A stretch of 64,000 nucleotides of DNA from Actinoplanes sandaracinus (GTDB lineage Bacteria > Actinomycetota > Actinomycetes > Mycobacteriales > Micromonosporaceae): positions 1-64,000 of the forward strand of contig NZ_JASCTH010000008.1 of assembly GCF_030009775.1 (NCBI RefSeq). The letters run 5' to 3'. A program made the translations under genes and the position numbers. Shown piece by piece: positions 7,673 through 15,603 of this stretch; positions within the stretch are counted from its first letter, which is position 1; every line of letters starts with the position of its first letter. The notes beneath the pieces are model-generated. The model saw only the letters and a program-made list of their open reading frames with translations, did no database searches and had not been told where the DNA came from.

Positions 7673-8788
7673 ATGAACCGGACACCGCTGCCCCGGCCCA
7701 CCCTGATCCCCGGGTTGCCGCGCTTCTGGCGCAAACCCGGCGAGCTGCAGGTGGGGCTCGACCCCGCACACGCGGTGGTGCTCGAACTGCCCGATCCCCG
7801 GGCCGCCGGAGTGCTCGACCTGCTGGACGGCAAGCGGTCCGAACGGCTCGTCCTGAACCGGGCGGCCGATCTGGGCATAACCGCCGGCGACACGATCGCC
7901 ATGCTCGACCTGCTGCACTCGGCCGGCCTGGTGCTCCCCTCACCGTCGCTGCTGCCGCCCGCCCTCCCGGCCACCACCCGGCATCGGCTCACCTGCGAGG
8001 CGGCCGCACTCGCCCTCGGCTCGGCGCCGACCCGGCACCAGCCCCATGCCGGGCCCTCACCAGCACGCATCCTGCGGCACCGCCGGTCGGCCCGGGTGGT
8101 GGTCAGCGGGCGCGGCCGGCTCGGCGCCACCGTCGCGGTCGCCCTCGCCGAGGCGGGCGTCGGCCACGTGCATCCCGACCTCTCCGGCGCCGTCGGGGTG
8201 GCCGAGATCACCGGTTCCCCGCTCCGGCCGGAGGACGTCGGCGCCCCGCGGCGGGTCGCTGTCCAGGCGGCGATCCTGCGGACCGCGCCGGGGACCGGGG
8301 TGCATCCGGTGCGCCGTACCCCCGCTTCACTCGTCGTGCAGCTCGCCCACGACGAACCGCCCGCTCTCATCGCGGCCGGGCATGCCGCCCGGCGACAGCC
8401 GCATCTGGCCGTCGCCGTCCGTGACGGCGTCGCCGTGATCGGCCCGCTGGTGCCCGCCACCGGCGCACCCTGCCTGAACTGTCTGGAACTGCATCGACTC
8501 GACCGAGACGTGGGCTGGACGGGCGCGTCGGCGCCCGCCGCTCCGGGCGGCGCCGAGCCGTGCGCGGTCGCCACGCTGCTCGCCGCGACGGCCTACGCGG
8601 TCGCCGAGGTCCTCACGTTCCTGGACGGCGCCGCACCGGAGACGCTCGGCGCCGCCGTGGAGATCGCCGCGCCCGGCCGGATCCGGCGCCGCACCTGGCC
8701 GCCGCACCCGGGTTGTGGCTGTCAAAAGCGCCGCCGGAGGCCAACCTTCACAGGACCTTCACCGCATAACTACCAAACCACCTCGTGA
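7673..8788 (+). CDS. ThiF/E1-like (TOMM cyclodehydratase-like) leader-binding protein
   Basis: The predicted protein has 371 residues. The N-terminal 110 residues resemble the peptide-clasp winged-helix part of TOMM 'precursor leader peptide-binding' proteins. A Rossmann-like segment follows with GRGRLG (GxGxxG) at about 145. Zinc-type cysteines occur as CLNC (about 265) and CGC close to the C-terminus. The family is recognised in actinobacteria as an orphan (Rv3196-like position) without YcaO partner or precursor peptide, and none is seen here. The ATG at 7673 is preferred over a GTG at 7625 because the latter lies inside a DnaA box. Neither has a clear ribosome-binding site. Confidence 0.75.
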   Translation: MNRTPLPRPTLIPGLPRFWRKPGELQVGLDPAHAVVLELPDPRAAGVLDLLDGKRSERLVLNRAADLGITAGDTIAMLDLLHSAGLVLPSPSLLPPALPATTRHRLTCEAAALALGSAPTRHQPHAGPSPARILRHRRSARVVVSGRGRLGATVAVALAEAGVGHVHPDLSGAVGVAEITGSPLRPEDVGAPRRVAVQAAILRTAPGTGVHPVRRTPASLVVQLAHDEPPALIAAGHAARRQPHLAVAVRDGVAVIGPLVPATGAPCLNCLELHRLDRDVGWTGASAPAAPGGAEPCAVATLLAATAYAVAEVLTFLDGAAPETLGAAVEIAAPGRIRRRTWPPHPGCGCQKRRRRPTFTGPSPHNYQTTS

Positions 8789-8827
8789 CGGGCCGGGTGA
8801 GGGCGAGCCGTCGGTCACAATGATCTG

Positions 8828-10174
8828 GTGACGGACATACCGCGCCGCGCCGCATCCCGGACAGCAAAGCTCGCCGCCCTGCCGCTCGGCTTCGCCGGGC
8901 GGGCCGCGCTGGGCCTCGGCAAACGGGCAGTCGGCATCGCGTCCGACGTCATCTCCGCCGACATCCAGCAACGCACCGCCGAGCAACTCTTCAGCGTGCT
9001 GGGTCAGCTCAAGGGCGGGGCGATGAAAGTCGGCCAGGCCCTCTCGGTGTTCGAGGCGGCACTGCCCGACGAGATGGCCGGGCCCTACCGCCAGGCACTG
9101 ACGAAACTCCAGGAGGCGGCGCCACCGATGCCGGTGGCGAACGTGCACAAGGCGCTCGCCGATCAACTCGGACCGGACTGGCGGGACAGGTTCGCCGAGT
9201 TCGACGACAGCCCCGCCGCCGCGGCCAGCATCGGCCAGGTGCACCGGGCCGTCTGGAAACTGCCACCGGCCCGCCGCAACGGGAAACCGAAACTCCTGCC
9301 CGTCGCCGTGAAGGTGCAGTACCCCGGCGCCGGCGAAGCCCTGGTCTCCGATCTGAAACAGCTCTCCCGGCTGGCCGGCATGTTCAAGATCATCCAGCCG
9401 GGAATCGACGTGAAGCCGCTGATCGCCGAACTGCGCGACCGGGTCGTCGAGGAACTCGACTACGAGATGGAGGCGGAGACCCAGCGGGCCTTCGCCGAGG
9501 CGTACCAGGACGATCCGGAGATCTTCGTGCCCCGGGTGGTCGCCTCCGCCCCGCGGATCCTGGTGACCGAGTGGGTCGAGGGCACCCCACTGGCCAACGT
9601 GATCACCGACGGCACCCAGGAGGAGCGGGACGAGGCCGGCCGCCTGATGGCCGTCCTGCACTTCTCCGCACCGAGCCGGGCCGGTCTGCTGCACGCCGAC
9701 CCGCACCCCGGCAACTTCCGGATCCTCCCCGACGGCCGGCTCGGCGTCATCGACTTCGGCGCCGTCGCCCGCCTGCCCGACGGCCACCCCGAGCCAATCG
9801 GCCGCCTGGTCCGGCTCGCCCTCGCCGGCGAGGCCCAGGCGGTGGTCGACGGGCTGCACGAAGAGGACTTCGTCAAATCGACCGATGACATCGACGCCCA
9901 GGCTCTGCTGGACTTCCTCCTGCCGATGATCGAGCCGGTCGCGGTCGACCGTTTCCGCTTCAGTCGCGGCTGGATCCGTGGCGAGGCCACCCGGTTGACC
10001 AACCCCCGGGGCCCGGCCTTCCAGCTGAGCCGCAAGCTCAACCTTCCGCCGTCCTACCTGCTCATCCACCGGGTGACGCTGGGATCCATCGGTGTCCTCT
10101 GCCAGCTTGAGGCTGAGGCCTCCTACCGCGAGATCCTGGAGGAGTGGCTGCCGGGCTTCGCCCCCATCCCCTGA
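8828..10174 (+). CDS. ABC1/ADCK (UbiB-like) atypical kinase
   Basis: The protein has 448 residues and a GTG start. It carries the family KxGQ motif (GGAMKVGQALS, about residue 60), the Ala-rich loop (PAAAASIGQVHRA), a VAVKVQYPG Lys motif, the catalytic-loop HADPHPGNF and the metal-binding DFGAVARLPDG. ABC1 proteins are atypical kinase/ATPases linked to isoprenoid-quinone metabolism. The Mtb counterpart by position (Rv3197) belongs to the WhiB7 regulon. Here a decayed cassette separates it from whiB7. Confidence 0.92.
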   Translation: MTDIPRRAASRTAKLAALPLGFAGRAALGLGKRAVGIASDVISADIQQRTAEQLFSVLGQLKGGAMKVGQALSVFEAALPDEMAGPYRQALTKLQEAAPPMPVANVHKALADQLGPDWRDRFAEFDDSPAAAASIGQVHRAVWKLPPARRNGKPKLLPVAVKVQYPGAGEALVSDLKQLSRLAGMFKIIQPGIDVKPLIAELRDRVVEELDYEMEAETQRAFAEAYQDDPEIFVPRVVASAPRILVTEWVEGTPLANVITDGTQEERDEAGRLMAVLHFSAPSRAGLLHADPHPGNFRILPDGRLGVIDFGAVARLPDGHPEPIGRLVRLALAGEAQAVVDGLHEEDFVKSTDDIDAQALLDFLLPMIEPVAVDRFRFSRGWIRGEATRLTNPRGPAFQLSRKLNLPPSYLLIHRVTLGSIGVLCQLEAEASYREILEEWLPGFAPIP

Positions 10175-10309
10175 GCCCGCGCTCCGGCCCTCCGCGCACC
10201 GATCACCTGATTGGCGCCGGGCAACCTCGGCACTTCCGGTGCTGAACCTGTCCGGCGCCATCGGCGTACCCCGATATGAGGAACGCTGATTCGACGCGGG
10301 AGCGCGGGG

Positions 10310-10726
10310 ATGCCGGAAGAGCTGAGCATCGAGCAGAAAGCCCTCGTGGCCGACTGCGCACGCCTCTGGGAAGCGGGCGAGTTGAAGCTCAAGCCCTTGG
10401 CGGCGCACTACCGATCCGTGGTCGCCCACATCGCCGCAGCGGAGGCCCGTGTCGATGTGCTGTGGAGAGACCACCTGCTCGGCGGGCCGTACGGTGAGGC
10501 CCGGGCCGCCTGGCAGTACCTGGCCGACACCACCATCGCGATACCCCGGGAGTCCGCGGAGAACCTGGAGGCAGCCGGTGACGTCCTGGTCATGGCCGCC
10601 CGGGAGTATCAGGAAACCGAGCGAATCAACACCGACGCGATCAACACCGCGAAGCAGATCGCCGTCCGAGCCGACACCGAGGCGCGATCCGAACGCGGCG
10701 AGGCTCCGGGCGGCGGCTCCGAATGA
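10310..10726 (+). CDS. Small helical protein, possible type VII secretion (EspC/WXG-like) target
   Basis: This 138-residue all-helical protein has no signal peptide or membrane segment. The segment VLVMAAREYQETERINTDAI resembles the C-terminal helix of EspC/DUF2580-type ESX targets ('xAAxxYxxtD'). The start ATG has GGGAG 7 nt upstream. The stop overlaps the next start by 4 nt (ATGA), so the two genes were translationally coupled. The next gene is broken, so this intact ORF is probably the surviving member of a dying operon. The family assignment is tentative. Confidence 0.55.
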   Translation: MPEELSIEQKALVADCARLWEAGELKLKPLAAHYRSVVAHIAAAEARVDVLWRDHLLGGPYGEARAAWQYLADTTIAIPRESAENLEAAGDVLVMAAREYQETERINTDAINTAKQIAVRADTEARSERGEAPGGGSE

Positions 10727-11854
10727 GCTACGACGACCTTTGGCAGCACGCGGTGCGCATCGAAGAGCTAGCGATGGAGATGGCCCTGGACGAGAAGGGG
10801 TTCGTCCTCGTCGACGGCCAGTACGTCTCCATGCGGGACGGCAATCCGGTGCCCGCCGAAATCATCGCTTTCGTCCGCTCCGACTTCGAGGGCCTGGCAG
10901 AGATGTTCGCGCCGTTCCTGAACCTGCCGGACCCGGCGGCCTTGACACCATGCATGTCCAACTTCGAAAAGCCGCGGAGCTGATTTCGACCGGCAACGGC
11001 TCTTTCGACCCCTCGCGCGGGGTCACCATGCCGACCAACTCCGACATGGGAGTCATGAAGACGGTCGGGTAAACCATCTACGAGTGGCAGGGTTTCGCGG
11101 CCCGACAATTCGAGACGACGTTCGTGGAGGACTGGGACGACGTCGTCTCCGCTCGGTTCAGTCTCGTAGCGACACTCATGGCGGGGATGGAGGCCGAGAA
11201 AGCGCTGTGGCCGGAGTGCCGCAACAACGTGGACGAGATCGCACACCACGCCATCAACGCACTCATTTTATTGAACAGCTCCGATGCCGACCAACAGGCT
11301 TTCTGGCTCACGGTTGCAGCAGCAGCACTCTCCGTCGGTAACGTGGTGACGACTGGTGGCGGCGCTGGCGTCATTGCACTGGCCACGGCCGGTGTCATGC
11401 TGCTCCGGCCGACCGATGGAGAGACGAACTCGACCGTCCCGACATGCCGATTGCTCAAGCCGTCCCCGGCGGCATCCGCCGACAATCCTGCCGGTGTCCG
11501 AATAGTCGAGCGAGGCTTCTCGCAGATGGGCGCCAAGGCCAGCATGGGCGTACTTCTGCGCGACGACACCGGCAAGGTCGCGTATCGGAGACCGCCTCCC
11601 GCGGCCTGCCGACCGGGATGGCGTCCTAAGGCGTCTCGCTTGTGTTCCGCGATCGAAGCGGCGCAATCGTCGGAGGCAGCCTGGACAACACCCCGCGCAA
11701 CTCATGCCGGCCAGGAAAGACGGTTGGCGAACGGGTGGATCTGACGGACCAGGACATCCCCGTCCCAACGGATCTCGACAAGACGCTTGTCACCGTCTAC
11801 TGCGACTTCGACCGGCCGCACGGGCCGCCGGGTTCGGGTATGCCCTACAACTGA
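10723..11854 (+). pseudogene. Broken gene: ESX-associated-like protein with membrane segment and FxLYD-like C-terminus
   Basis: Reading starts at MSYDDLWQHAVRIEEL. A frameshift near 10938 moves the sense into another frame, continuing as MHVQLRKAAELISTGNG. That frame has an in-frame TAA at 11070-11072, after which it continues (TIYEWQGFAARQFETTF) through a helical domain and a Gly/Ala-rich membrane-like segment (about 11300-11400) into MGVLLRDDTGKVAY. A second frameshift near 11585, with another stop at 11627, precedes the last part (FRDRSGAIVGGSLDN) to 11854. The restored product would be about 375 residues, with an end resembling FxLYD-type extracellular domains. Two frameshifts and two nonsense codons argue for real decay rather than a single sequencing error. 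Confidence 0.7.
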
Positions 11855-11868
11855 GGCGGGAAGCGGGA

Positions 11869-11898
11869 ACGGCCCGTCCGCGGTGGCGGACGGGCCGT
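11869..11898. terminator. Bidirectional terminator
   Basis: A perfect 13-bp stem (ACGGCCCGTCCGC / GCGGACGGGCCGT) with loop GGTG is followed by TATTCATT. It lies between the end of the pseudogene and the convergent small gene behind whiB7. Confidence 0.8.
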
Positions 11899-11917
11899 TA
11901 TTCATTCTCGTTGGTCG

Positions 11918-12136
11918 CTAGAGTCCGGCGCCGAGTTCGCGGGACGCCCTGGTCCGGGCTTCCATGGTGATGCGGCGGGCGGAGCGGAAAGCCTCAGGTG
12001 CACGATCACTCTGAGGCCGACGCATTCGAGCACGTGACAACGCTTCGTGGATGAGTCTCATCTTCGGTTCTCCGTTGGGGTTCATTTCGGTACTCGGCTT
12101 TCGGATGTCGATCTCGGACAGGGGGAGGGTGGTCAT
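11918..12136 (-). CDS. Small protein translationally coupled to whiB7, unknown function
   Basis: The product is 72 residues, starting MTTLPLSEIDIRKPSTEM and ending ASRELGAGL. The ATG is one base past the whiB7 TGA (TGA-G-ATG), a termination-reinitiation arrangement, and the frame ends just before a strong terminator, so it forms the second gene of the whiB7 transcript. The protein is basic with several Arg-rich helices (RARMRRPQSDRA) and has no cysteines or membrane segment. I do not recognise a family. Tight coupling suggests co-induction with WhiB7. Confidence 0.6.
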   Translation of the reverse strand: MTTLPLSEIDIRKPSTEMNPNGEPKMRLIHEALSRARMRRPQSDRAPEAFRSARRITMEARTRASRELGAGL

Positions 12137-12137
12137 C

Positions 12138-12500
12138 TCAGGCCGCCAGGCGAACCGAGTTGCGGGAGTCGAGACCGTTCGCGGCGAGGCGCTCCTCGAC
12201 CTCGACGGCCAGCTCGGCGTCGCGAGCGACGTCGACCTTGCGCGGACGACCACGGGGCCGCTTACGCGGAACCACAGCGCCACGCTCGAAGATCTCTCCA
12301 CCCCAGACACCCCAGGGCTCGTTCCGCTCCACCGCACCGGCCAGGCACTCGACGCGCAGCGGGCAGTCCCCGCAGAGCGACTTGGCCAGTTCCAGCTGGG
12401 CTGGGGAGTCGGAGAACCACAGGTCCGGGTCGAACTTCCGACAGGGCAGGTTTGCCTCGACCTCGACGGTCACGTCGATCGGGGCCAGCGCCAGACTCAT
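12138..12500 (-). CDS. whiB7: WhiB7-type transcriptional regulator (WblC)
   Basis: The protein has 120 residues. The four [4Fe-4S] cysteines are C20, C43, C46 and C52 (LCGDCPL spacing CxxC). They are followed by the Wbl G-V/I-W-G-G turn in EPWGVWGGEIF and an AT-hook, RPRGRPRK (about 80-87), which distinguishes WhiB7/WblC from other WhiB paralogs. In mycobacteria and Streptomyces this protein binds SigA and activates intrinsic antibiotic-resistance genes when translation is inhibited. A GAGGTGA ribosome-binding site lies 10 nt before the ATG. The unusually long leader (about 600 nt from uvrD2) carries an apparent attenuator. Neighbours uvrD2 and the ABC1 kinase match the mycobacterial order. 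Confidence 0.95.
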   Translation of the reverse strand: MSLALAPIDVTVEVEANLPCRKFDPDLWFSDSPAQLELAKSLCGDCPLRVECLAGAVERNEPWGVWGGEIFERGAVVPRKRPRGRPRKVDVARDAELAVEVEERLAANGLDSRNSVRLAA

Positions 12501-12558
12501 AAAGCCCGGTCACCTCTCTCTTCTTCTCGATCTTCTGGATCGCAGTTCGGGTCGAACA

Positions 12559-12663
12559 CCGGCAGGTAAGCCGGCAAAAAGTTGAGGCCGCGGATCCCTT
12601 TACGGGTTCCGCGGCCTCGAGGTGAGCCGGAGGTCTGTTTGTCAGACCGGCCTTCCTCGAGGC
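12559..12663 (-). promoter_or_regulatory. whiB7 leader attenuator (terminator plus competing antiterminator arm)
   Basis: On the transcript the 11-bp stem GAGGCCGCGGA / TCCGCGGCCTC (12584-12618, with an inner CCC/GGG) is followed after three bases by UUUUU (12576-12580), an intrinsic terminator. Upstream, GCCTCGAGG (12655-12663) is perfectly complementary over 9 nt to CCTCGAGGC at 12614-12622, which includes the 5' arm of the terminator. The two structures are mutually exclusive. The upstream arm lies within the last eight codons of a leader ORF ending at 12642, whose stop sits in a small hairpin (GGTCTG/CAGACC, 12632-12648). A further hairpin lies at 12559-12574. Confidence 0.7.
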
Positions 12664-12977
12664 GGGACACCGCTGCCACCATCCGTGTAGCGCTTGCTGG
12701 AGGTGACGCTGTTGCTGCCCTTGAAGCCAGTGGTCCCGTTGTTTCCGGCGACGTGCACCAGAGCCGCGTTGCCCAGCTCGGCCTGGGTCTGGACCTGGTG
12801 CACCTGCGGAGCCGAAACGCGCATTGCCGCGGTCGGCAGCGCGCGGACGAGCTCAACCTGGATCCGCTCAGCGGCCAGCCACGCCGACGGAGCGGCGGTG
12901 GCGGGCAGCAGGACGGGCAGAGTGCAGGCAGCAGTCGGCAGCATCGACGGAATCGTCAGCATGTTGTTGAGCTTCAT
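12642..12977 (-). CDS. Leader ORF upstream of whiB7 (uORF candidate)
   Basis: This open frame of 111 codons begins MKLNNMLTIPSML and has one of the strongest ribosome-binding sites of the window (GGAGGAGG, 7 nt before ATG). I recognise no family; the sequence is Ala/Val-rich at the start and Ser/Gly-rich at the end. It ends inside the attenuator, so a ribosome terminating here would cover the antiterminator arm, while one stalled earlier would leave it free. Known whiB7/wblC leaders carry uORFs used this way, although the mycobacterial one is much shorter. The peptide may not matter, only its translation. Confidence 0.5.
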   Translation of the reverse strand: MKLNNMLTIPSMLPTAACTLPVLLPATAAPSAWLAAERIQVELVRALPTAAMRVSAPQVHQVQTQAELGNAALVHVAGNNGTTGFKGSNSVTSSKRYTDGGSGVPPRGRPV

Positions 12978-13017
12978 CGTTGCCACCTCCTCCGTTTGCT
13001 TGCACTCGTCGTTGAAT

Positions 13018-13044
13018 CTTGGCGAAGTTTTACCCCTCGCCAAG
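13018..13044 (-). promoter_or_regulatory. Inverted repeat in the whiB7 promoter/leader region
   Basis: Perfect 8-bp arms CTTGGCGA / TCGCCAAG flank an 11-bp spacer containing GTAAAAC. It lies between uvrD2 and the leader ORF start, where the whiB7 promoter must be. It may be an operator or a 5' mRNA hairpin. A smaller repeat (TGCCCT/AGGGCA, 13065-13083) lies between it and the uvrD2 stop. Confidence 0.45.
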
Positions 13045-13097
13045 GTGTGTTCTGAGGCTATGCCTGCCCTACACGGGAGGGCAAACGAATTAACGGA

Positions 13098-15233
13098 CTA
13101 GTTTTCAAAGTTTTTCTGGGCAAGGTCATCAGGGCTCGCACCAGCCACCAGAGCGAAGACCGCGTCACCGTACTGACCCAGCTTCCGGGCGCCGATGCCG
13201 GCGATCGCGACCAGCTGCGCCGGGTCGGCCGGGCGGCGCTCCGCGACGGCCACCAGAGTCGCGTCGGTGAACACCACGTAAGCAGGGACTTTGAGCTCCG
13301 CGGCGGTGTTCGCCCGCCACACCTGGAGACGCTCGTAGAGGTCCTCGTCGAGGTCCGAGGGACAGGTCGGGCAGCGGCCCAGCTTGCGGTCGGCGCCGGC
13401 CAGTAGGGTGGCGCCGCAGATCCGGCAGGACGAGATCTGCGGACGGCGCCGGTCGGGTTTCCGACCCGGCTCCGCGGCACGCGGCTCGGAGCCGCCACGC
13501 GACAGCTGCGGCAGGAAACGGCACGGGCGGCGGGTCCGGCCACCCGGGGAACGAGACTGGCCGTACGAGAGCCACAGCAGGTGACGGGCCCTGGTCACAC
13601 CGACATAGAGCAGCCGGCGCTCCTCTTCCAGCTGTTCGGCCGTCTTCGCGTACGTCGTGGGAATTGTCCCGTCGGCGAGACCGACGAGAAAGACCGCGTC
13701 CCATTCCAGGCCCTTGGCCGAGTGCAGTGAAGCCAATGTGATGCCTGCCACTGTCGGGGCGTGCTGCTGTTCGGCGCGACGGATCAACTCGTCGTTGAAG
13801 GCGGCCAGCGACACGTCCCGCTGGACGCGCCCGGCCTCCCCGATCGGCAGGATCTCCGGTTCGGCCGCGTATTCCTCGGCGAGGGCGACCAGCGCGGCCA
13901 GCGCCTCCCACTGCTCACGTGCCGCGCCGCCGGGCGGCGGCTGGTCGCGACTCCAACCCCGCGCGGCGAGCGCCTCCACGACGGCCTCGACCAGCGGCGT
14001 CTCGCCGGGGATGGAACGCACCGCGGCCCGCATCGCCACCATCGCCTGGCGCACCTCGGGACGCTCGAAGAACCGCTCGGCGCCGCGCACCACGTAGGGC
14101 ACCTCGAGTTCCGCGAGCGCTTCCTCGTACGCCTCGGACTGCGCGTTGGTCCGGAAGAGGACCGCGATCTCGCTCGCCGGCGTGCCGGCGGCGATCAACT
14201 CGCGGCATCGCCGCGCCACCGCCGCCGCCTCGCCCGGCTCGTCTGGAAAAATCTTGAGTTCCGGTTCGGGCCCGGGCTCGCGCTGACCGACCAGTTCCAG
14301 GCGCAGTTTCGCCTCGGTGCCGCGGGCCTGCCGGATCACCGCGTTGGCGAGCCCGACCACCTGCGGCGTCGAGCGGTAGTCGCGGACCAGCCGGACCACC
14401 ACCGCGCCGGGGCGCTGACGCGGGAAGTCGATGAGGTACGCCGAGGTCGCGCCCGTGAACGAGTAGATCGTCTGGCTGGCGTCGCCGACCACGGTGAGGT
14501 CGTCGCGCCCGCCCAGCCAGGCGTCGAGCAGCCGCTGCTGGAGCGGGTTGACGTCCTGGTACTCGTCGACGACGAAGTGCCGGTACTGGGCCCGGATCTG
14601 CTCGGCGACGTCCTGATGCTCCTCGATGCCCCAGACGGCGGCGCGCAACAGGTCCTCGAAGTCGATCACGCCCTGCCGGCGTTTCAGCGACTCGTAGGCG
14701 GCGAAGACCTCAGCCACCCGGGCCGGCTCGTGCGGCGGCTCGCGCAGCGCCTTGGCCGCCGCCACCACGTACTCCCCCGGCTCGACGAGCGACGACTTGG
14801 CCCACTCGATCTCGCCGGCCAGGTCGCGTGCGGCGGTACGGTCGGCGCGTACGCCCGCCTTGGCGGCCGCCAGGCCGACCATCCGCGCCTTGCTCTCCAT
14901 CAGCTCGGGCATCCGCCGGCCGTCGAGCAGTCGCGGGGCGAAGTAACGCACCTGCCGCATGGCGGCGGCGTGGAAGGTCCGGGCCTGCACCCCGGCGGTG
15001 CCGAGGGCGGTGAGCCGAGTCCGCATCTCCGCGGCGGCCCGCGCGGTGAAGGTGACCGCGAGCACATGCCGGGGGCTGATCTCACCGGCGAGCGTCCGGT
15101 AGGCGATCCGGTGGGTCACCGCCCGGGTCTTGCCGGTGCCCGCTCCGGCCAGGATGCAGACCGGGCCCGCGGGCGCGGTCACCGCCGTCCGCTGTTCCGG
15201 GTCGAGCCCGGCCAGCACCCTTTCAGTCCGCAC
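13098..15233 (-). CDS. uvrD2: ATP-dependent DNA helicase UvrD2 (SF1A, with HRDC domain)
   Basis: The protein has 711 residues and a GTG start. The N-terminal SF1A motor has Walker A GAGTGKTRAV (about 31), motif II VDEYQDVN, motif III GDASQTIYSF and late motif SAKGLEWDAVF / YVGVTRARHL. A tetracysteine linker (CRICGATLL and CPTCP) joins it to a C-terminal HRDC domain (about 640-711, with IAGIGARKLGQYG). This layout is specific to actinobacterial UvrD2 (Rv3198c). It unwinds DNA 3'-5' in repair. It diverges from mycoredoxin with 83 bp between. Confidence 0.95.
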   Translation of the reverse strand: MRTERVLAGLDPEQRTAVTAPAGPVCILAGAGTGKTRAVTHRIAYRTLAGEISPRHVLAVTFTARAAAEMRTRLTALGTAGVQARTFHAAAMRQVRYFAPRLLDGRRMPELMESKARMVGLAAAKAGVRADRTAARDLAGEIEWAKSSLVEPGEYVVAAAKALREPPHEPARVAEVFAAYESLKRRQGVIDFEDLLRAAVWGIEEHQDVAEQIRAQYRHFVVDEYQDVNPLQQRLLDAWLGGRDDLTVVGDASQTIYSFTGATSAYLIDFPRQRPGAVVVRLVRDYRSTPQVVGLANAVIRQARGTEAKLRLELVGQREPGPEPELKIFPDEPGEAAAVARRCRELIAAGTPASEIAVLFRTNAQSEAYEEALAELEVPYVVRGAERFFERPEVRQAMVAMRAAVRSIPGETPLVEAVVEALAARGWSRDQPPPGGAAREQWEALAALVALAEEYAAEPEILPIGEAGRVQRDVSLAAFNDELIRRAEQQHAPTVAGITLASLHSAKGLEWDAVFLVGLADGTIPTTYAKTAEQLEEERRLLYVGVTRARHLLWLSYGQSRSPGGRTRRPCRFLPQLSRGGSEPRAAEPGRKPDRRRPQISSCRICGATLLAGADRKLGRCPTCPSDLDEDLYERLQVWRANTAAELKVPAYVVFTDATLVAVAERRPADPAQLVAIAGIGARKLGQYGDAVFALVAGASPDDLAQKNFEN

Positions 15234-15316
15234 GGTAGGGAATCATGACACCCCGGGAGGGTGTTGTGGTTGTCAGCCGCACCGCCGTGTGACCTGTATC
15301 GAAGGAGCCCTGACCG

Positions 15317-15559
15317 ATGCTGACCATGTTCTCGACGTCCTGGTGTGGGTACTGCCACCGCCTGAAGTCGCAACTCGACCGGGAGGGCATCGCCTATGAG
15401 GTCGTCGACATCGAGCAGGACGAGGCCTCGGCCGCGTTCGTGCGCCAGGTGAACGGCGGCAACCAGACGGTGCCGACGTTGAAGTTCTCGGACGGCTCGG
15501 CGCTGACCAACCCGTCGATCGTTCAGGTGAAGCAGCACCTCGCCGCCATCGCGGCGTGA
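15317..15559 (+). CDS. mrx1: Mycoredoxin (glutaredoxin-like)
   Basis: The protein has 80 residues and a thioredoxin fold with active site CGYC at WCGYC (residues 10-13), cis-Pro in TVPTLKF and no membrane segment. Mycoredoxins reduce protein-mycothiol mixed disulfides using mycothiol. The window also encodes MshB of mycothiol synthesis, so the cofactor should be present. An AAGGAG ribosome-binding site precedes the ATG. Position opposite uvrD2 matches Rv3198A. A strong hairpin follows. Confidence 0.92.
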   Translation: MLTMFSTSWCGYCHRLKSQLDREGIAYEVVDIEQDEASAAFVRQVNGGNQTVPTLKFSDGSALTNPSIVQVKQHLAAIAA

Positions 15560-15565
15560 AGAACG

Positions 15566-15594
15566 AGGGCCGCCTCTTCGACAGAGGCGGCCCT
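15566..15594. terminator. Bidirectional terminator
   Basis: A perfect 12-bp stem (AGGGCCGCCTCT / AGAGGCGGCCCT) with loop TCGAC lies between mrx1 and the convergent PhyH gene. Confidence 0.8.
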
Positions 15595-15603
15595 TCGTGA
15601 CAT

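Noticed and set aside
7673..8788. TOMM/RiPP biosynthetic cluster
   Set aside because: No YcaO, dehydrogenase or precursor peptide; TldD/TldE are 46 kb away and have general roles.
8759..10474. 571-codon open frame on the minus strand
   Set aside because: Antisense of the ABC1 kinase gene, no start signal, no recognisable sequence.
10310..11854. Functional ESX (type VII) secretion locus
   Set aside because: No EccC ATPase, EccD, mycosin or WXG100 pair; the second gene is broken.
12497..12856. Alternative minus-strand frame that runs through the whiB7 terminator into the whiB7 start
   Set aside because: No ribosome-binding site, Arg/Ser-rich antisense-like composition; the other frame starting at 12977 has the strong signal.
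13761..15248. 495-codon open frame on the + strand
   Set aside because: Antisense of uvrD2, no support.
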